The notes below the pieces were generated by a model, which saw only the letters and a program-made list of their open reading frames with translations, made no database searches and was not told the DNA's origin. Position numbers and translations under genes: made by a program. Below are positions 9,484 through 18,809 of a DNA stretch of 64,000 bases, one piece after another. The DNA is from Lachnospiraceae oral taxon 107 str. F0167 (GTDB lineage Bacteria > Bacillota > Clostridia > Lachnospirales > Lachnospiraceae), in contig GL890598.1 in NCBI GenBank assembly GCA_000209465.1, positions 9,115 to 73,114 of the forward strand, written 5' to 3'. Positions within the stretch are counted from its first letter, which is position 1. Each line of letters begins with the position of its first letter.

Positions 9484-9789
9484 GTGCATAAAATCAAAAG
9501 AGACGATATGGTTAAGATCATATCCGGCAAAGATAAAGGCAAGACAGGTAAAGTATTAAAGGTTGATACTAAGAAGAACAGAGTAGTAGTTGAAGGCTGT
9601 AATATGATTACAAAGCATACAAAACCAAGTATGGCTAACCAAAACGGTGGAATCGTAAATACAGAGGGAACTATTGATATATCAAATGTAATGTTAGTTG
9701 TTGACGGTAAGGCTACAAGAGTCGGTTTTGAAGTAAAAGACGGCAAAAAAGTTCGTGTAGCTAAGAAGACCGGCAAGGCTATCGACTAA
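9484..9789 (+). CDS. rplX: 50S ribosomal protein L24
   Basis: L24 starts large-subunit assembly and lies near the tunnel exit. The 101 residues carry the KOW motif [20 protein letters not shown]. The start is GTG, with AAGGAGG upstream that overlaps the region just after the rplN stop. Gene order and length are normal. Confidence 0.97.
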   Translation: MHKIKRDDMVKIISGKDKGKTGKVLKVDTKKNRVVVEGCNMITKHTKPSMANQNGGIVNTEGTIDISNVMLVVDGKATRVGFEVKDGKKVRVAKKTGKAID

Positions 9790-9806
9790 TTGGAAAGGAG
9801 GAAAAC

Positions 9807-10346
9807 ATGACAAGATTAAGGGAAACATATGAGAACGAAATCGTTTCAAAGATGATTGAGAAGTTTGGCTATAAGAATCCTATGCAGGTACCGAAGCTTG
9901 ATAAGATCGTTATCAACATGGCTGTCGGTGAAGCAAAAGATAATGCAAAAGTATTAGATGCTGCAGTTAGAGATCTTGAAATTATCTCCGGACAAAAGGC
10001 GGTAGTTACAAAGGCAAAGAAATCGGTTGCTAACTTTAAACTTAGAGAGGGTATGCCTATAGGTTGTAAGGTAACTCTTCGTGGTTCAAAGATGTATGAG
10101 TTTGCTGACAGACTTATAAATCTTGCTCTTCCAAGAGTGCGTGACTTTAGAGGTGTAAATCCTAATGCATTTGACGGTAGAGGAAATTATGCTCTTGGAG
10201 TTAAGGAACAGCTTATCTTCCCTGAGATAGAGTATGATAAGATTGATAAGGTGCGTGGTATGGATGTTATATTCGTTACTACAGCAAACACAGATGAAGA
10301 AGCTAGAGAACTTTTGACATTATTCAATATGCCATTTTTCAAATAA
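9807..10346 (+). CDS. rplE: 50S ribosomal protein L5
   Basis: L5 binds 5S rRNA in the central protuberance. It has 179 residues, with [16 protein letters not shown] at the start and [20 protein letters not shown] in the middle. GGAAAGGAGG precedes the start. The zinc-type S14 gene follows after 17 bases. Confidence 0.98.
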   Translation: MTRLRETYENEIVSKMIEKFGYKNPMQVPKLDKIVINMAVGEAKDNAKVLDAAVRDLEIISGQKAVVTKAKKSVANFKLREGMPIGCKVTLRGSKMYEFADRLINLALPRVRDFRGVNPNAFDGRGNYALGVKEQLIFPEIEYDKIDKVRGMDVIFVTTANTDEEARELLTLFNMPFFK

Positions 10347-10363
10347 TTTAGGAGGAAGATTTC

Positions 10364-10549
10364 ATGGCAAAGACTTCAATGAAGATTAAGCAGGCCAGAC
10401 CGGCAAAATTCTCTACAAGAGAATATAGCAGATGCAAAATCTGTGGTCGTCCACATGCTTATCTTAAAAAGTATGGTATCTGTAGAATTTGCTTCCGTGA
10501 GTTGGCTTATAAAGGTCAAATTCCAGGAGTTAAGAAAGCAAGCTGGTAG
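10364..10549 (+). CDS. rpsZ: 30S ribosomal protein S14, zinc-binding type Z
   Basis: This is the short, 61-residue zinc form of S14. Four cysteines (about C24, C27, C40, C43) in [20 protein letters not shown] bind zinc. Some authors call the gene rpsN. It ends in GVKKASW. Unusually, 273 bases containing a repeat separate it from rpsH, although these genes are normally almost adjacent. Confidence 0.98.
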   Translation: MAKTSMKIKQARPAKFSTREYSRCKICGRPHAYLKKYGICRICFRELAYKGQIPGVKKASW

Positions 10550-10552
10550 GCA

Positions 10553-10745
10553 TTGAACACTTAACGAACGCAAGCAAAGCGAAGCGTGAGTTTAGTGTGA
10601 AAGCCCGTCCCGAGACATTGAACACTTAGTGAACACGCAGTGTGAACTTAGTGTGAAAGTCGTTCGCGACACTCAGCGAAAACAAAGTTTGAGCGCTAGT
10701 GGAGTCGAACCAACCTTGCACACATACGTATGCGAGTGGACGTAT
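10553..10745 (+). repeat. Copy A of a 113-bp repeat, between rpsZ and rpsH
   Basis: Bases 10599-10711 match 11274-11386 at 111 of 113 positions; the only differences are the two bases after GCGAAAAC. The repeat contains an imperfect hairpin ACACTTAGT...ACTTAGTGT, and GTCG-TTCG-CGAC with a four-base loop. Sequence just upstream (from 10553) is a diverged version of the same motif. A partial form of the 39-bp unit seen in copy B follows near 10712-10745. No terminator T-run is present. Confidence 0.85.
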
Positions 10746-10822
10746 TTATCAAAAGGCTTAATCGAAGCAAAGAAAAGAAGTTATACAAGATACATTTAAA
10801 ATAAACAGGAGGAAAAAATTCC

Positions 10823-11224
10823 ATGACAATGAGCGATCCAATTGCAGATATGCTTACCAGAATAAGAAATGCAAATACTGCAAAACATGACTCAGTTGAT
10901 ATTCCTTCCTCAAAGATGAAAATAGCAATAGCTAACATACTTGTAGAAGAAGGTTATGTAGAGAAGTACGAACTTGTTGACAATGGTAACTTCAAGGATA
11001 TCAGAATATTCTTAAAGTATACAGCTAACAAGAGCGAGAGAATAATAAGTGGATTGAAGAGAATTTCAAAGCCGGGTCTGCGTATATATGCAAACAGAGA
11101 AGAGCTTCCAAGAGTGCTTGGCGGTCTTGGAACAGCTATTATTTCAACAAATAATGGAGTTATAACAGACAAAGAAGCAAGAAAGCTTAATGTAGGTGGA
11201 GAAGTATTAGCTTTTGTTTGGTAG
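10823..11224 (+). CDS. rpsH: 30S ribosomal protein S8
   Basis: S8 binds the central domain of 16S rRNA and in some bacteria represses the spc operon. The 133-residue chain starts [18 protein letters not shown] and ends with the [19 protein letters not shown] segment. AACAGGAGGAAAAAA lies upstream. It is flanked on both sides by near-identical repeats, a setting I have not seen described for this gene. The product itself looks normal. Confidence 0.98.
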   Translation: MTMSDPIADMLTRIRNANTAKHDSVDIPSSKMKIAIANILVEEGYVEKYELVDNGNFKDIRIFLKYTANKSERIISGLKRISKPGLRIYANREELPRVLGGLGTAIISTNNGVITDKEARKLNVGGEVLAFVW

Positions 11225-11230
11225 GCACCC

Positions 11231-11386
11231 TGTACTTAATGAGCGCAAGCGAAGCGTAGCGCGAATTTAGTACGAAAGCCCGTCCCGAGACATTGAACAC
11301 TTAGTGAACACGCAGTGTGAACTTAGTGTGAAAGTCGTTCGCGACACTCAGCGAAAACGTAGTTTGAGCGCTAGTGGAGTCGAACC
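11231..11386 (+). repeat. Copy B of the 113-bp repeat, between rpsH and rplF
   Basis: The core at 11274-11386 is the partner of the copy before rpsH (111/113 identical). The part before it (11231-11273) resembles the corresponding upstream part of copy A more loosely. Read on the minus strand, the end of the core (GGTTCGACTCCAC) resembles a tRNA T-arm; this may be chance. Confidence 0.85.
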
Positions 11387-11463
11387 CACCCGGCGCATAT
11401 ATGTATGCTAATGTCGAGTGGACGCCACCCGGCACATATACGTATGCTAATGTCGAGTGGATA
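11386..11463 (+). repeat. Two tandem 39-bp units next to the 113-bp repeat
   Basis: Unit 1 is 11386-11424 and unit 2 is 11425-11463; both begin CCACCCGGC and contain the motif GTATGCTAATGTCGAGTGGA. They differ at a few positions. From 11464 to the rplF start the spacer shows nothing clear except the AAGGAGGA ribosome binding site. Confidence 0.8.
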
Positions 11464-11595
11464 CAACAAATATAATTAAGTTTCAACTCTAATAGCAGTA
11501 GTCATAAAGAAATATTTCTTTGATGGCTGCCTATTAGATATAAAACCTGAAAACATGAGCTAAGAGCTCACGATAAATTTAAGGAGGAAGACGGC

Positions 11596-12138
11596 ATGTC
11601 ACGAATTGGAAGAATGCCTATCGCAATTCCGGCAGGAGTAACTGTTACAATTGCAGAAAATAATCATGTGACTGTAAAAGGTCCTAAGGGTACACTTGAG
11701 AGAGCATTACCTGTAGAAATGACTATTAAGCAGGAAGGTGATGACATTGTAGTAACCAGACCAAATGATTTAAAGAAAAATAAAGCATTACATGGTCTCA
11801 CAAGAACTCTTATAAACAACATGGTAGTAGGTGTAACCGCAGGCTATGAGAAGATACTTGAAGTAAACGGTGTTGGTTACAGAGCAGCAAAGCAGGGTAA
11901 TAAACTTGTGCTTTCACTTGGATATTCACATCCGGTAGAGATGGAAGATCCTGAGGGAGTTACATCTGTTCTTGACGGACAGAACATCATAAAGATACAG
12001 GGTATCGACAAGGAAAAAGTCGGACAGTATGCTGCTGAAATAAGAAGCAAGAGAAAGCCTGAGCCATATAAGGGCAAGGGTATCAAATACTCTACTGAAG
12101 TTATCAGACGTAAAGTCGGTAAGACCGGTAAGAAATAA
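11596..12138 (+). CDS. rplF: 50S ribosomal protein L6
   Basis: L6 is 180 residues, two tandem similar domains, located near the sarcin-ricin loop. [15 protein letters not shown] and the C-terminal [12 protein letters not shown] are diagnostic. AAGGAGGAAG precedes the start. A 371-base repeat-bearing spacer lies upstream, which is long for this place in the operon. Confidence 0.98.
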   Translation: MSRIGRMPIAIPAGVTVTIAENNHVTVKGPKGTLERALPVEMTIKQEGDDIVVTRPNDLKKNKALHGLTRTLINNMVVGVTAGYEKILEVNGVGYRAAKQGNKLVLSLGYSHPVEMEDPEGVTSVLDGQNIIKIQGIDKEKVGQYAAEIRSKRKPEPYKGKGIKYSTEVIRRKVGKTGKK

Positions 12139-12153
12139 TAGGAGGGTAAGTAA

Positions 12154-12522
12154 ATGGTTAGCAAAAAATCAAAAAGCGATCTTAGACTTAAGAAGCATTA
12201 TAGATTACGTAATCGTCTCAGCGGAACAACTGAGAGACCACGCCTTGCTGTATTTAGAAGCAACAACCATATGTACGCTCAGATTATTGACGACACAGTG
12301 GGAAATACAGTAGTAAGTGCATCAACACTTGAAAAGGGTGCAAGAGCAGAGCTTTCAAAGACAAATGATGTAGATGCTGCAGCATATGTTGGAACTCTTA
12401 TTGCAAAGAGAGCACTTGAGAAGGGTATAGACAAGGTTGTATTTGATAGAGGCGGATTTATCTATCAAGGTAAGATTGCTGCATTGGCAGAGGCTGCCCG
12501 TGAAGCAGGATTACAATTCTAA
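12154..12522 (+). CDS. rplR: 50S ribosomal protein L18
   Basis: The 122-residue L18 binds 5S rRNA with L5. The stretch [20 protein letters not shown] and the C-terminal [20 protein letters not shown] are typical. TAGGAGGGT precedes the start. It lies between rplF and rpsE. Confidence 0.98.
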   Translation: MVSKKSKSDLRLKKHYRLRNRLSGTTERPRLAVFRSNNHMYAQIIDDTVGNTVVSASTLEKGARAELSKTNDVDAAAYVGTLIAKRALEKGIDKVVFDRGGFIYQGKIAALAEAAREAGLQF

Positions 12523-12539
12523 TAGGAGGAGAAACATAC

Positions 12540-13049
12540 ATGAAGAGACAAATCATCGATCCAAGCAAATTGGAGTTAAATGACAGAGTCGTAAATATCA
12601 AGCGTGTATCCAAAACCGTAAAGGGTGGACGTACAATGAAGTTTTCTGCTCTTGTTGTTGTAGGTGACGGAAATGGTCATGTCGGTATCGGTCTTGGAAA
12701 GGCAGGAGAGGTACCTGAGGCTATCCGTAAGGGAAAAGAAGCTGCAACTAAGGCATTAGTTGAGGTTAGAATAGATGAGAATTTCAGTGTACCACATGAC
12801 TACACCGGAAAATTCGGAAGCGCGAGTGTGCTTTTAAAGAGAGCACCTGAAGGTACAGGTATCATCGCAGGTGGTCCGGCTCGTGCGGTATTAGAGCTTG
12901 CAGGATATAAGAATATTCGTTCAAAATCTTTAGGTTCTAATAATAAGACAAATGTATGTCTTGCTACACTTGCAGGTTTAGCAGCACTTAAGACTCCTGA
13001 GGAGATTGCAAAACTCCGTGGAAAGTCAGTAGAAGAAATATTAGCATAA
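12540..13049 (+). CDS. rpsE: 30S ribosomal protein S5
   Basis: S5 has 169 residues and affects decoding accuracy. It carries the double-stranded-RNA-type fold region [20 protein letters not shown] and the [18 protein letters not shown] segment. TAGGAGGAG precedes the start. The positions linked to spectinomycin resistance (around [13 protein letters not shown]) look ordinary. Confidence 0.98.
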   Translation: MKRQIIDPSKLELNDRVVNIKRVSKTVKGGRTMKFSALVVVGDGNGHVGIGLGKAGEVPEAIRKGKEAATKALVEVRIDENFSVPHDYTGKFGSASVLLKRAPEGTGIIAGGPARAVLELAGYKNIRSKSLGSNNKTNVCLATLAGLAALKTPEEIAKLRGKSVEEILA

Positions 13050-13061
13050 TAGGAGGGAAAT

Positions 13062-13241
13062 ATGGCAAAGTTAAAAATTACATTGGTTAAATCCCCTATC
13101 GGTGCTATTCCAAAGCAGAAAGCAACTGTAGAGGCGCTTGGTTTGAGAAAATTAAACAAGACAGTGGAGATGCCGGACAATGCAGCTATAAGAGGCATGA
13201 TTTGGCATGTAAGACATCTTGTAAAAGTTGAAGAAGTCTAA
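13062..13241 (+). CDS. rpmD: 50S ribosomal protein L30
   Basis: This 59-residue gene reads [20 protein letters not shown], continues with [14 protein letters not shown], and ends [10 protein letters not shown], which is the complete bacterial L30. TAGGAGGG lies just before the ATG. It is in its normal place between rpsE and rplO. Confidence 0.97.
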   Translation: MAKLKITLVKSPIGAIPKQKATVEALGLRKLNKTVEMPDNAAIRGMIWHVRHLVKVEEV

Positions 13242-13257
13242 AGAAGGAGGTGTAGTT

Positions 13258-13698
13258 ATGGATTTATCTAATTTACAGCCTGCATTAGGCTCAAAGCATA
13301 GTGATAATTTCAGACGCGGCCGTGGACATGGTTCAGGAAACGGAAAGACTGCCGGTAAAGGTCATAAAGGTCAGAAGGCTCGTTCAGGTGCAACAAGACC
13401 GGGATTTGAAGGTGGTCAGATGCCGTTATACAGACGTATCCCTAAGAGAGGATTTACAAATCGTAATTCTAAGGATATCGTAGCTGTAAATATATCTGTT
13501 CTTGATCGTCTTGAGGACGGTAGTGATGTTACTCCTGATACATTGGTAGCAGCAGGAATTATCAAAAATACAAGAGATGGAGTTAAACTCTTAGGAAACG
13601 GCACACTTACAAAGAAGTTCAACATCAAGTATATTGCTGTAAGTGAGAGTGCAAAAGCTAAGATTGAAGCCGCAGGCGGAACTTGTGAGGTGATCTGA
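13258..13698 (+). CDS. rplO: 50S ribosomal protein L15
   Basis: L15 is 146 residues. I start it at the ATG at 13258 because AAGGAGGTG lies eight bases upstream and [14 protein letters not shown] is the usual N-terminus; an in-frame upstream start at 13228 would overlap rpmD. The glycine-rich [20 protein letters not shown] is diagnostic. Its stop overlaps the secY start by one base (TGATG). Confidence 0.97.
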   Translation: MDLSNLQPALGSKHSDNFRRGRGHGSGNGKTAGKGHKGQKARSGATRPGFEGGQMPLYRRIPKRGFTNRNSKDIVAVNISVLDRLEDGSDVTPDTLVAAGIIKNTRDGVKLLGNGTLTKKFNIKYIAVSESAKAKIEAAGGTCEVI

Positions 13699-15014
13699 TG
13701 CTCACAACACTCCGAAATGCATTTAAAGTAAAAGATGTACGAAAGAAACTTCTGTACACATTTATAATGCTGGTAATTATTCGCTTCGGCAGTAACTTAC
13801 CTATACCGGGTGTAAATACAACTTTTTTTAAAGATTTTTTTGCAAAGCAATCAGGTGATGCATTTGGATTTTTCAATGCCATCACCGGTGGCTCATTTGA
13901 AAGTTTGAGTGTGCTTGCACTGAGCATCACTCCATATATTACAAGTTCTATTATAATTCAGCTTTTAACAATAGCGATTCCGGCACTTGAGGAATTGCAG
14001 CAGGATGGTGAAGACGGTAGAAAAAAGATAGTTGAATATACAAGATATTTGACTATCGCACTGGCCCTACTACAGTCTTCAGCAATGGCAATAGGATTTG
14101 GAAAGCAAAATCTTTTAATTCATTATAGTTTAAAGAGTGTAATTGTAACTGTAGTTACGATGACAGCAGGTAGTGCATTTTTAATGTGGATTGGAGAAAG
14201 AATTACAGAGAAGGGTATCGGAAACGGTATTTCAATTGTCCTTCTTTTAAATATTCTTTCGTCATTACCAAGTGACTTTAGCAATCTTTATGAAAGATTC
14301 TTAAAGAATCAGACAGTAGCCAGAATGGTAGTGGCTGCAGCTATTATAATAGCTTTTATAATAGTGATGGTTATATTTACCATAATATTACAGGATGCCG
14401 AAAGAAGGATACCTGTACAGTATTCGTCAAAAATGCAGGGTAGAAGAAGTGTAGGCGGAACATCATCTCATATTCCGCTTAAAGTAAATACCGCAGGTGT
14501 TATTCCTGTGATTTTCGCTTCTTCATTATTCTCAACACCTATAGTTATTGGTCAGTTCTTGCAAATAAACAACGGCTCAATAATAGGTGAAATATTGACA
14601 TATATGAATTCATCAATGTGGTTTAGACCGGAAGCACCGAAGTATTCTATCGGACTTATAGTTTATATCATTTTGATTATCTTATTTGCTTATTTTTATA
14701 CATCAATTACTTTTAACCCGCTTGAGGTAGCTAATAATATGAAAAAATCAGGTGGATTTATTCCGGGAATCAGACCGGGTAAACCGACCAGCGATTATTT
14801 CTCAAAGATTTTAAGCTATATTATAATTATAGGTGCAACAGGACTTATAATCGTTTGTATCATACCTATAATAATTTCAGGATTGTTCAATATCAGTAGA
14901 CTTTCATTTACCGGAACATCCCTGATAATCATTGTCGGTGTAGTCTTAGAGACAATAAAAGCAATTGAATCACAAATGCTTGTAAGAAATTACAGAGGAT
15001 TCTTATTAGACTAA
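13698..15014 (+). CDS. secY: Protein translocase subunit SecY
   Basis: SecY is the channel of the Sec translocon in the cytoplasmic membrane. The 438-residue protein has the expected ten membrane segments, the first near LYTFIMLVIIRFGSNLPIPG, which continues into the plug region. The cytosolic loop QDAERRIPVQYSSKMQGRR contacts SecA and ribosomes. The start overlaps rplO by one base, so expression is coupled to ribosomal protein synthesis. A strong hairpin follows the stop. Confidence 0.97.
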   Translation: MLTTLRNAFKVKDVRKKLLYTFIMLVIIRFGSNLPIPGVNTTFFKDFFAKQSGDAFGFFNAITGGSFESLSVLALSITPYITSSIIIQLLTIAIPALEELQQDGEDGRKKIVEYTRYLTIALALLQSSAMAIGFGKQNLLIHYSLKSVIVTVVTMTAGSAFLMWIGERITEKGIGNGISIVLLLNILSSLPSDFSNLYERFLKNQTVARMVVAAAIIIAFIIVMVIFTIILQDAERRIPVQYSSKMQGRRSVGGTSSHIPLKVNTAGVIPVIFASSLFSTPIVIGQFLQINNGSIIGEILTYMNSSMWFRPEAPKYSIGLIVYIILIILFAYFYTSITFNPLEVANNMKKSGGFIPGIRPGKPTSDYFSKILSYIIIIGATGLIIVCIIPIIISGLFNISRLSFTGTSLIIIVGVVLETIKAIESQMLVRNYRGFLLD

Positions 15015-15021
15015 GTATCTT

Positions 15022-15061
15022 ACGAAAAACCACTGGGGGATATTCTTCAGGGGTTTTTCGT
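15022..15061 (+). terminator. Hairpin between secY and adk, attenuator-like
   Basis: ACGAAAAACC (15022-15031) pairs perfectly with GGTTTTTCGT (15052-15061), with CTG/CAG closing an inner loop. The T-run lies inside the 3' arm rather than after it. It may partly stop transcription and so lower adk, map and infA relative to the ribosomal genes; that is inference. Confidence 0.5.
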
Positions 15062-15091
15062 GGTTACTAGTGAAAATTGGGGAGATACGCC

Positions 15092-15733
15092 ATGAAGATT
15101 ATTATGTTAGGTGCGCCGGGTGCCGGCAAAGGTACACAGGCAAAGAGAATTGCAAAAAAATATGATATACCGCATATATCCACAGGTGATATATTCAGAG
15201 CAAATATAAAAGAAAAAACAGAACTTGGGAATAAGGCAAAAGAGTATATGGACAGAGGAGAGCTCGTTCCTGATGACATTACAATAGGAATGCTCCTTGA
15301 CAGAATACATAAGGATGACTGTAAGAACGGATTTGTACTTGACGGTTTCCCAAGAACCATCCCGCAGGCACAGTCTTTAACAAAGGCATTGTCAGAACTC
15401 GGTGAAAAGATAGATTATGCTGTAAATATAGATGTTCCGGATGAGTCAATCATTACAAGAATGAGCGGAAGAAGAGCATGCTTAAGTTGCGGAGCTACAT
15501 ATCATATAGTATATTCGGCACCGAAAGCAAAGGATGTATGTGATACCTGCGGAAATGAGCTTGTTATCAGAGATGATGATAAGCCGGAAACAGTAAAGAA
15601 AAGACTTGAGATATATCATGATCAGACACAGCCTTTGATTGATTATTATAAAAATGAGAAAATACTGGCAAGTGTAGACGGAACAAAGGATATGGAAGAG
15701 GTATTCATAGATATCATTTCAGTTTTGAAATAG
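15092..15733 (+). CDS. adk: Adenylate kinase
   Basis: The enzyme interconverts ATP, AMP and ADP. I start it at the ATG at 15092, with GGGGAG upstream and [18 protein letters not shown] as the P-loop N-terminus; a TTG 15 bases earlier is less likely. The 213-residue protein has the LID zinc site with C130, C133, C150 and C153 (CLSCG and CDTCG), common in Gram-positives. DGFPRT marks the AMP-binding region. It is followed by map within 15 bases. Confidence 0.97.
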   Translation: MKIIMLGAPGAGKGTQAKRIAKKYDIPHISTGDIFRANIKEKTELGNKAKEYMDRGELVPDDITIGMLLDRIHKDDCKNGFVLDGFPRTIPQAQSLTKALSELGEKIDYAVNIDVPDESIITRMSGRRACLSCGATYHIVYSAPKAKDVCDTCGNELVIRDDDKPETVKKRLEIYHDQTQPLIDYYKNEKILASVDGTKDMEEVFIDIISVLK

Positions 15734-15748
15734 ATTGTGAGGATGAAA

Positions 15749-16507
15749 ATGGCAGTAACAATAAAGTCTGACAGAGAAATACAATTGATGAGAGAAGCCG
15801 GTATAATACTGGCAAAGACTCATGAAGAGTTGGAAAAGGCATTACATGCAGGTATGACCACATATGAGGTGAACAAACTCGGAGATGAAATAATCAGATC
15901 CTTCGGATGTGTTCCTTCATTTTTAAACTATAACGGCTATCCTGCTTCAATATGTGTGTCTGTAAATGAAGAGGTTGTGCATGGTATTCCGTCAAAGAAA
16001 AGAATTTTAAAAGACGGTGACGTTGTGAGTCTAGACGCGGGTGTTATCTGGAAAGGATATCATTCGGATGCTGCCAGAACCCATATAATAGGCGAAGGAA
16101 GCGAAAAGGCAAAGGAACTCGTAAAAGTAACAAGAGAATGCTTTTTTGAGGGAATAAAGTATGCAATTGCAGGTAATCATTTAAATGATATTTGCAAAGC
16201 AATAGGAAATTATGCAAAACAAAGGGGCTATGGTGTAGTAAGAGATCTGGTAGGACATGGTATCGGTACACATCTTCATGAGGATCCGGAAGTTCCAAAC
16301 TTTGATATTAAAAGAAAAGGAATAAAATTGCAGCCGGGAATGACTCTTGCTATAGAGCCTATGATTACAGCCGGAAGGGATGAAGTGGTATGGCTTGATG
16401 ATGACTGGACAGTGGTTACTGATGATAATTCGCTGGCGGCACATTATGAAAATACTATTTTAATAACGGAAGGTGAGCCTGAGATTCTTTCTTTAAGAAA
16501 ATTATGA
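15749..16507 (+). CDS. map: Methionine aminopeptidase, type I
   Basis: The enzyme removes the initiator methionine from new proteins. The start at 15749 is preferred because GAGG lies six bases before it; ATG at 15743 and GTG at 15737 have no proper spacing. The 252 residues hold the metal-binding motifs SLDAGVIWKGYHSDAART, GHGIGTHLHEDP and LAIEPMI. The 3' end overlaps the next gene by four bases (ATGA). Confidence 0.95.
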   Translation: MAVTIKSDREIQLMREAGIILAKTHEELEKALHAGMTTYEVNKLGDEIIRSFGCVPSFLNYNGYPASICVSVNEEVVHGIPSKKRILKDGDVVSLDAGVIWKGYHSDAARTHIIGEGSEKAKELVKVTRECFFEGIKYAIAGNHLNDICKAIGNYAKQRGYGVVRDLVGHGIGTHLHEDPEVPNFDIKRKGIKLQPGMTLAIEPMITAGRDEVVWLDDDWTVVTDDNSLAAHYENTILITEGEPEILSLRKL

Positions 16508-16779
16508 TAAATATAGGCGATATTGTAATATCAATAATGGGACATGACAGAGGAGAATACTATTTGGTTTTGGACTGCGATAATGATTTTGTTTATCTGG
16601 CAGACGGAAGACTAAAGACTGTCAACAAGCCAAAAAAGAAAAATAAAAAGCATATCAGCAGGCTTGGTAAATGTGATGAATTTATTGATATAAAAAATAG
16701 TGGTGATAACTTTAACGATGCTAAGTTAAAATATCTCTTAAAAAATTGGAGGAATAGATGTCTAAATCAGACGTTATAG
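16504..16779 (+). CDS. KOW-domain RNA-binding protein (L14e-like)
   Basis: This 91-residue basic protein begins with a KOW-type segment, [20 protein letters not shown], followed by [18 protein letters not shown]. Proteins of this kind are found between map and infA in many Clostridia and are predicted to bind ribosomal RNA; no function is established as far as I know. It overlaps map by four bases and infA by 22 bases, so it is translationally coupled to both. The C-terminal part after about residue 60 is poorly conserved in appearance. Confidence 0.85.
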   Translation: MINIGDIVISIMGHDRGEYYLVLDCDNDFVYLADGRLKTVNKPKKKNKKHISRLGKCDEFIDIKNSGDNFNDAKLKYLLKNWRNRCLNQTL

Positions 16780-16976
16780 AGATTGAAGGAACAGTTGTTG
16801 AGAAGTTACCTAATGCAATGTTTCAGGTAGAACTTGAAAACGGACATCAGGTATTGGCACATATCAGCGGCAAGCTCAGAATGAATTATATAAGAATCTT
16901 GCCGGGTGATAAAGTTACTATCGAATTATCTCCATATGATTTGACAAAAGGACGAATCATTTGGCGTGATAAATAA
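16758..16976 (+). CDS. infA: Translation initiation factor IF-1
   Basis: IF-1 is a 72-residue OB-fold protein that occupies the A site during initiation. [20 protein letters not shown] and [20 protein letters not shown] are diagnostic. The start lies inside the previous gene, with TTGGAGG upstream. A new promoter starts 10 bases after its stop. Confidence 0.98.
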   Translation: MSKSDVIEIEGTVVEKLPNAMFQVELENGHQVLAHISGKLRMNYIRILPGDKVTIELSPYDLTKGRIIWRDK

Positions 16977-16985
16977 AATAAGACC

Positions 16986-17014
16986 TTGCATATTATAGTG
17001 GTTAATGCTATAAT
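16986..17014 (+). promoter_or_regulatory. Sigma-A promoter of the rpmJ-rplQ operon
   Basis: TTGCAT (16986-16991) and TATAAT (17009-17014) lie 17 bases apart, close to consensus. It lies between infA and rpmJ, so the alpha operon has its own start in addition to read-through from upstream. Confidence 0.8.
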
Positions 17015-17055
17015 ACTATGGCGTCTTTATTAGTAGCGATGAAAGGAGAGTTACA

Positions 17056-17169
17056 ATGAAGGTCAGATCTTCAGTGAAACCGATTTGCGAAAAATGCAAA
17101 ATTATTAAAAGAAAAGGTTCCATCAGAGTAATTTGTGAGAACCCAAAGCACAAGCAGAGACAAGGTTGA
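17056..17169 (+). CDS. rpmJ: 50S ribosomal protein L36, zinc form
   Basis: The 37-residue protein is [20 protein letters not shown] followed by [18 protein letters not shown]11, C14, C27 and H32 form the zinc site of the C+ type. GAAAGGAGAG lies seven bases before the ATG. It is the first gene after the internal promoter. Confidence 0.97.
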   Translation: MKVRSSVKPICEKCKIIKRKGSIRVICENPKHKQRQG

Positions 17170-17199
17170 TCTGCATAGGAATAAGGAGGAAGTAGGTAA

Positions 17200-17568
17200 A
17201 TGGCTCGTATAGCAGGCGTTGATTTACCAAGAGAAAAGCGTGTTGAAATTGGTTTGACATATATCTATGGTATAGGTCTTACAAGTTCAAAGCGTATCTT
17301 GAAAGAAGCTGGTGTAAATCCTGATACAAGAGTAAAGGATCTTACAGACGATGAAGTAAAAGAGTTGGCACAGGTTATTTCTGACAGTCAAATGGTAGAG
17401 GGTGATCTTAGAAGAGAGATCGCTATGAATATCAAGAGATTACAGGAAATAGGTTGTTATCGTGGCATTCGTCATAGAAAAAATCTTCCGGTTCGTGGAC
17501 AGAAAACTAAGACAAATGCAAGAACTCGTAAGGGTCCGAGAAAGACAGTAGCAAACAAGAAGAAATAA
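17200..17568 (+). CDS. rpsM: 30S ribosomal protein S13
   Basis: S13 has 122 residues and contacts the P-site tRNA and the large subunit. [20 protein letters not shown] at the start and [18 protein letters not shown] near the end are diagnostic. AAGGAGGAAG lies upstream. The 96-base spacer to rpsK contains a small hairpin CGAAAA/TTTTCG. Confidence 0.98.
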   Translation: MARIAGVDLPREKRVEIGLTYIYGIGLTSSKRILKEAGVNPDTRVKDLTDDEVKELAQVISDSQMVEGDLRREIAMNIKRLQEIGCYRGIRHRKNLPVRGQKTKTNARTRKGPRKTVANKKK

Positions 17569-17664
17569 TAGATAACATAATCTGTTTATTTTTTCGAAAA
17601 GTAATTTTCGCTGTATGTTTTAAAAACAGGAGCGTAGTAAAGTTTAAAAAGGTAGGTTAGTTTA

Positions 17665-18063
17665 ATGGCAAAGAATGCGTCCACCAAGAAGGTGACAAAA
17701 AAGCGCGTAAAGAAAAACGTTGAACGCGGACAGGCACATATTCAGTCATCATTTAACAATACAATTGTTACATTAACTGATACCCAGGGTAATGCAATAT
17801 CATGGGCAAGTGCCGGTGGTCTAGGATTTAGAGGTTCAAAGAAATCTACTCCATATGCGGCATCTATGGCTGCAGAAACTGCTGCAAAGGCAGCTTTAGT
17901 ACATGGACTTAAGTATGTAGATGTTATGGTAAAAGGACCCGGTTCAGGAAGAGAGGCAGCTATTCGTGCGTTGGCTGCATGTGGAATAGAAGTAACAAGT
18001 ATCAAGGATGTAACTCCGGTACCACATAATGGATGTCGTCCACCAAAACGCAGAAGAGTCTAA
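17665..18063 (+). CDS. rpsK: 30S ribosomal protein S11
   Basis: S11 is 132 residues and lies on the platform near the Shine-Dalgarno helix. [20 protein letters not shown] and the C-terminal [17 protein letters not shown] are typical. The ribosome binding site (AAAAGGTAGG) is less regular than its neighbours. The rpsD gene follows after 15 bases. Confidence 0.98.
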   Translation: MAKNASTKKVTKKRVKKNVERGQAHIQSSFNNTIVTLTDTQGNAISWASAGGLGFRGSKKSTPYAASMAAETAAKAALVHGLKYVDVMVKGPGSGREAAIRALAACGIEVTSIKDVTPVPHNGCRPPKRRRV

Positions 18064-18078
18064 TAGGAGGTACTAAAA

Positions 18079-18672
18079 GTGGCAATTAATAGAGTTCCCG
18101 TTCTTAAAAGATGCAGATCTCTTGGTCTTGAGCCAGGTTTTCTGGGAATAGATAAAAAGTCTAATAGAGATACAAAAAGAGCAAACCGTAAGCTCAGTGA
18201 GTATGGTTTGCAGCTTAGAGAAAAGCAAAAAGCAAAGTTCATTTACGGTGTATTGGAGAAACCGTTTAGAAACTATTATGCTAAGGCTGAGAGAATGAAA
18301 GGTCAGGTTGGTGAAAACCTTATGGTTCTCTTAGAGAGAAGACTTGACAATGTGGTTTTCCGTATGGGACTTGGCAGAACAAGAAAAGAAACAAGACAGA
18401 TTGTTGATCACAAGCATGTTTTGGTAAATGGTAAGTGTGTAAATATTCCATCTTATCTTGTAAAAGCAGGAGATGTTATAGAGATTAAAGAAAAGGCAAG
18501 ATCATCTGCAAGATATAAGGAAGTTGTAGAGTCAACAGCCGGAAGAATCGTGCCGGCATGGATTGATGCAGATCTTGAAAACTTAAAAGGTACTGTAAAG
18601 AGCCTCCCTACAAGAGAAGAAATTGATGTTCCTGTAGATGAACTTCTTATCGTTGAGTTGTACTCTAAGTAA
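18079..18672 (+). CDS. rpsD: 30S ribosomal protein S4
   Basis: S4 nucleates assembly of the 16S rRNA 5' domain. It is 197 residues with a GTG start after AATAGGAGG. The N-terminal region lacks the four-cysteine zinc site, so it is the C- type. The S4 RNA-binding domain is at [20 protein letters not shown]. In many Firmicutes S4 represses its own mRNA; the hairpins after this gene could serve regulation, but that is inference. Confidence 0.98.
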   Translation: MAINRVPVLKRCRSLGLEPGFLGIDKKSNRDTKRANRKLSEYGLQLREKQKAKFIYGVLEKPFRNYYAKAERMKGQVGENLMVLLERRLDNVVFRMGLGRTRKETRQIVDHKHVLVNGKCVNIPSYLVKAGDVIEIKEKARSSARYKEVVESTAGRIVPAWIDADLENLKGTVKSLPTREEIDVPVDELLIVELYSK

Positions 18673-18684
18673 TAGGAATCTTAA

Positions 18685-18775
18685 CAGCTGATACATATAA
18701 TCGTATCAGCTGATTTGCTAATAATAGAAATATTTATAGCATGGAAGTATTAACCGGGACTCACTGTATGTGAGT
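18685..18775 (+). promoter_or_regulatory. Two hairpins in the rpsD-rpoA spacer
   Basis: CAGCTGATAC (18685-18694) and GTATCAGCTG (18703-18712) form a perfect 10-bp stem. ACTCAC (18759-18764) and GTGAGT (18770-18775) form a second. Neither has a proper T-run, so they are more likely processing or control elements than full terminators. AAAAGGAGGG follows before rpoA. Confidence 0.5.
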
Positions 18776-18809
18776 TTCAGATATAGTTTATCTAAAAGGA
18801 GGGACATTC

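Noticed and set aside
15022-15061. Complete terminator separating secY from adk
   Set aside because: The T-run lies inside the 3' arm, and adk has no evident promoter after it, so partial read-through is more likely.
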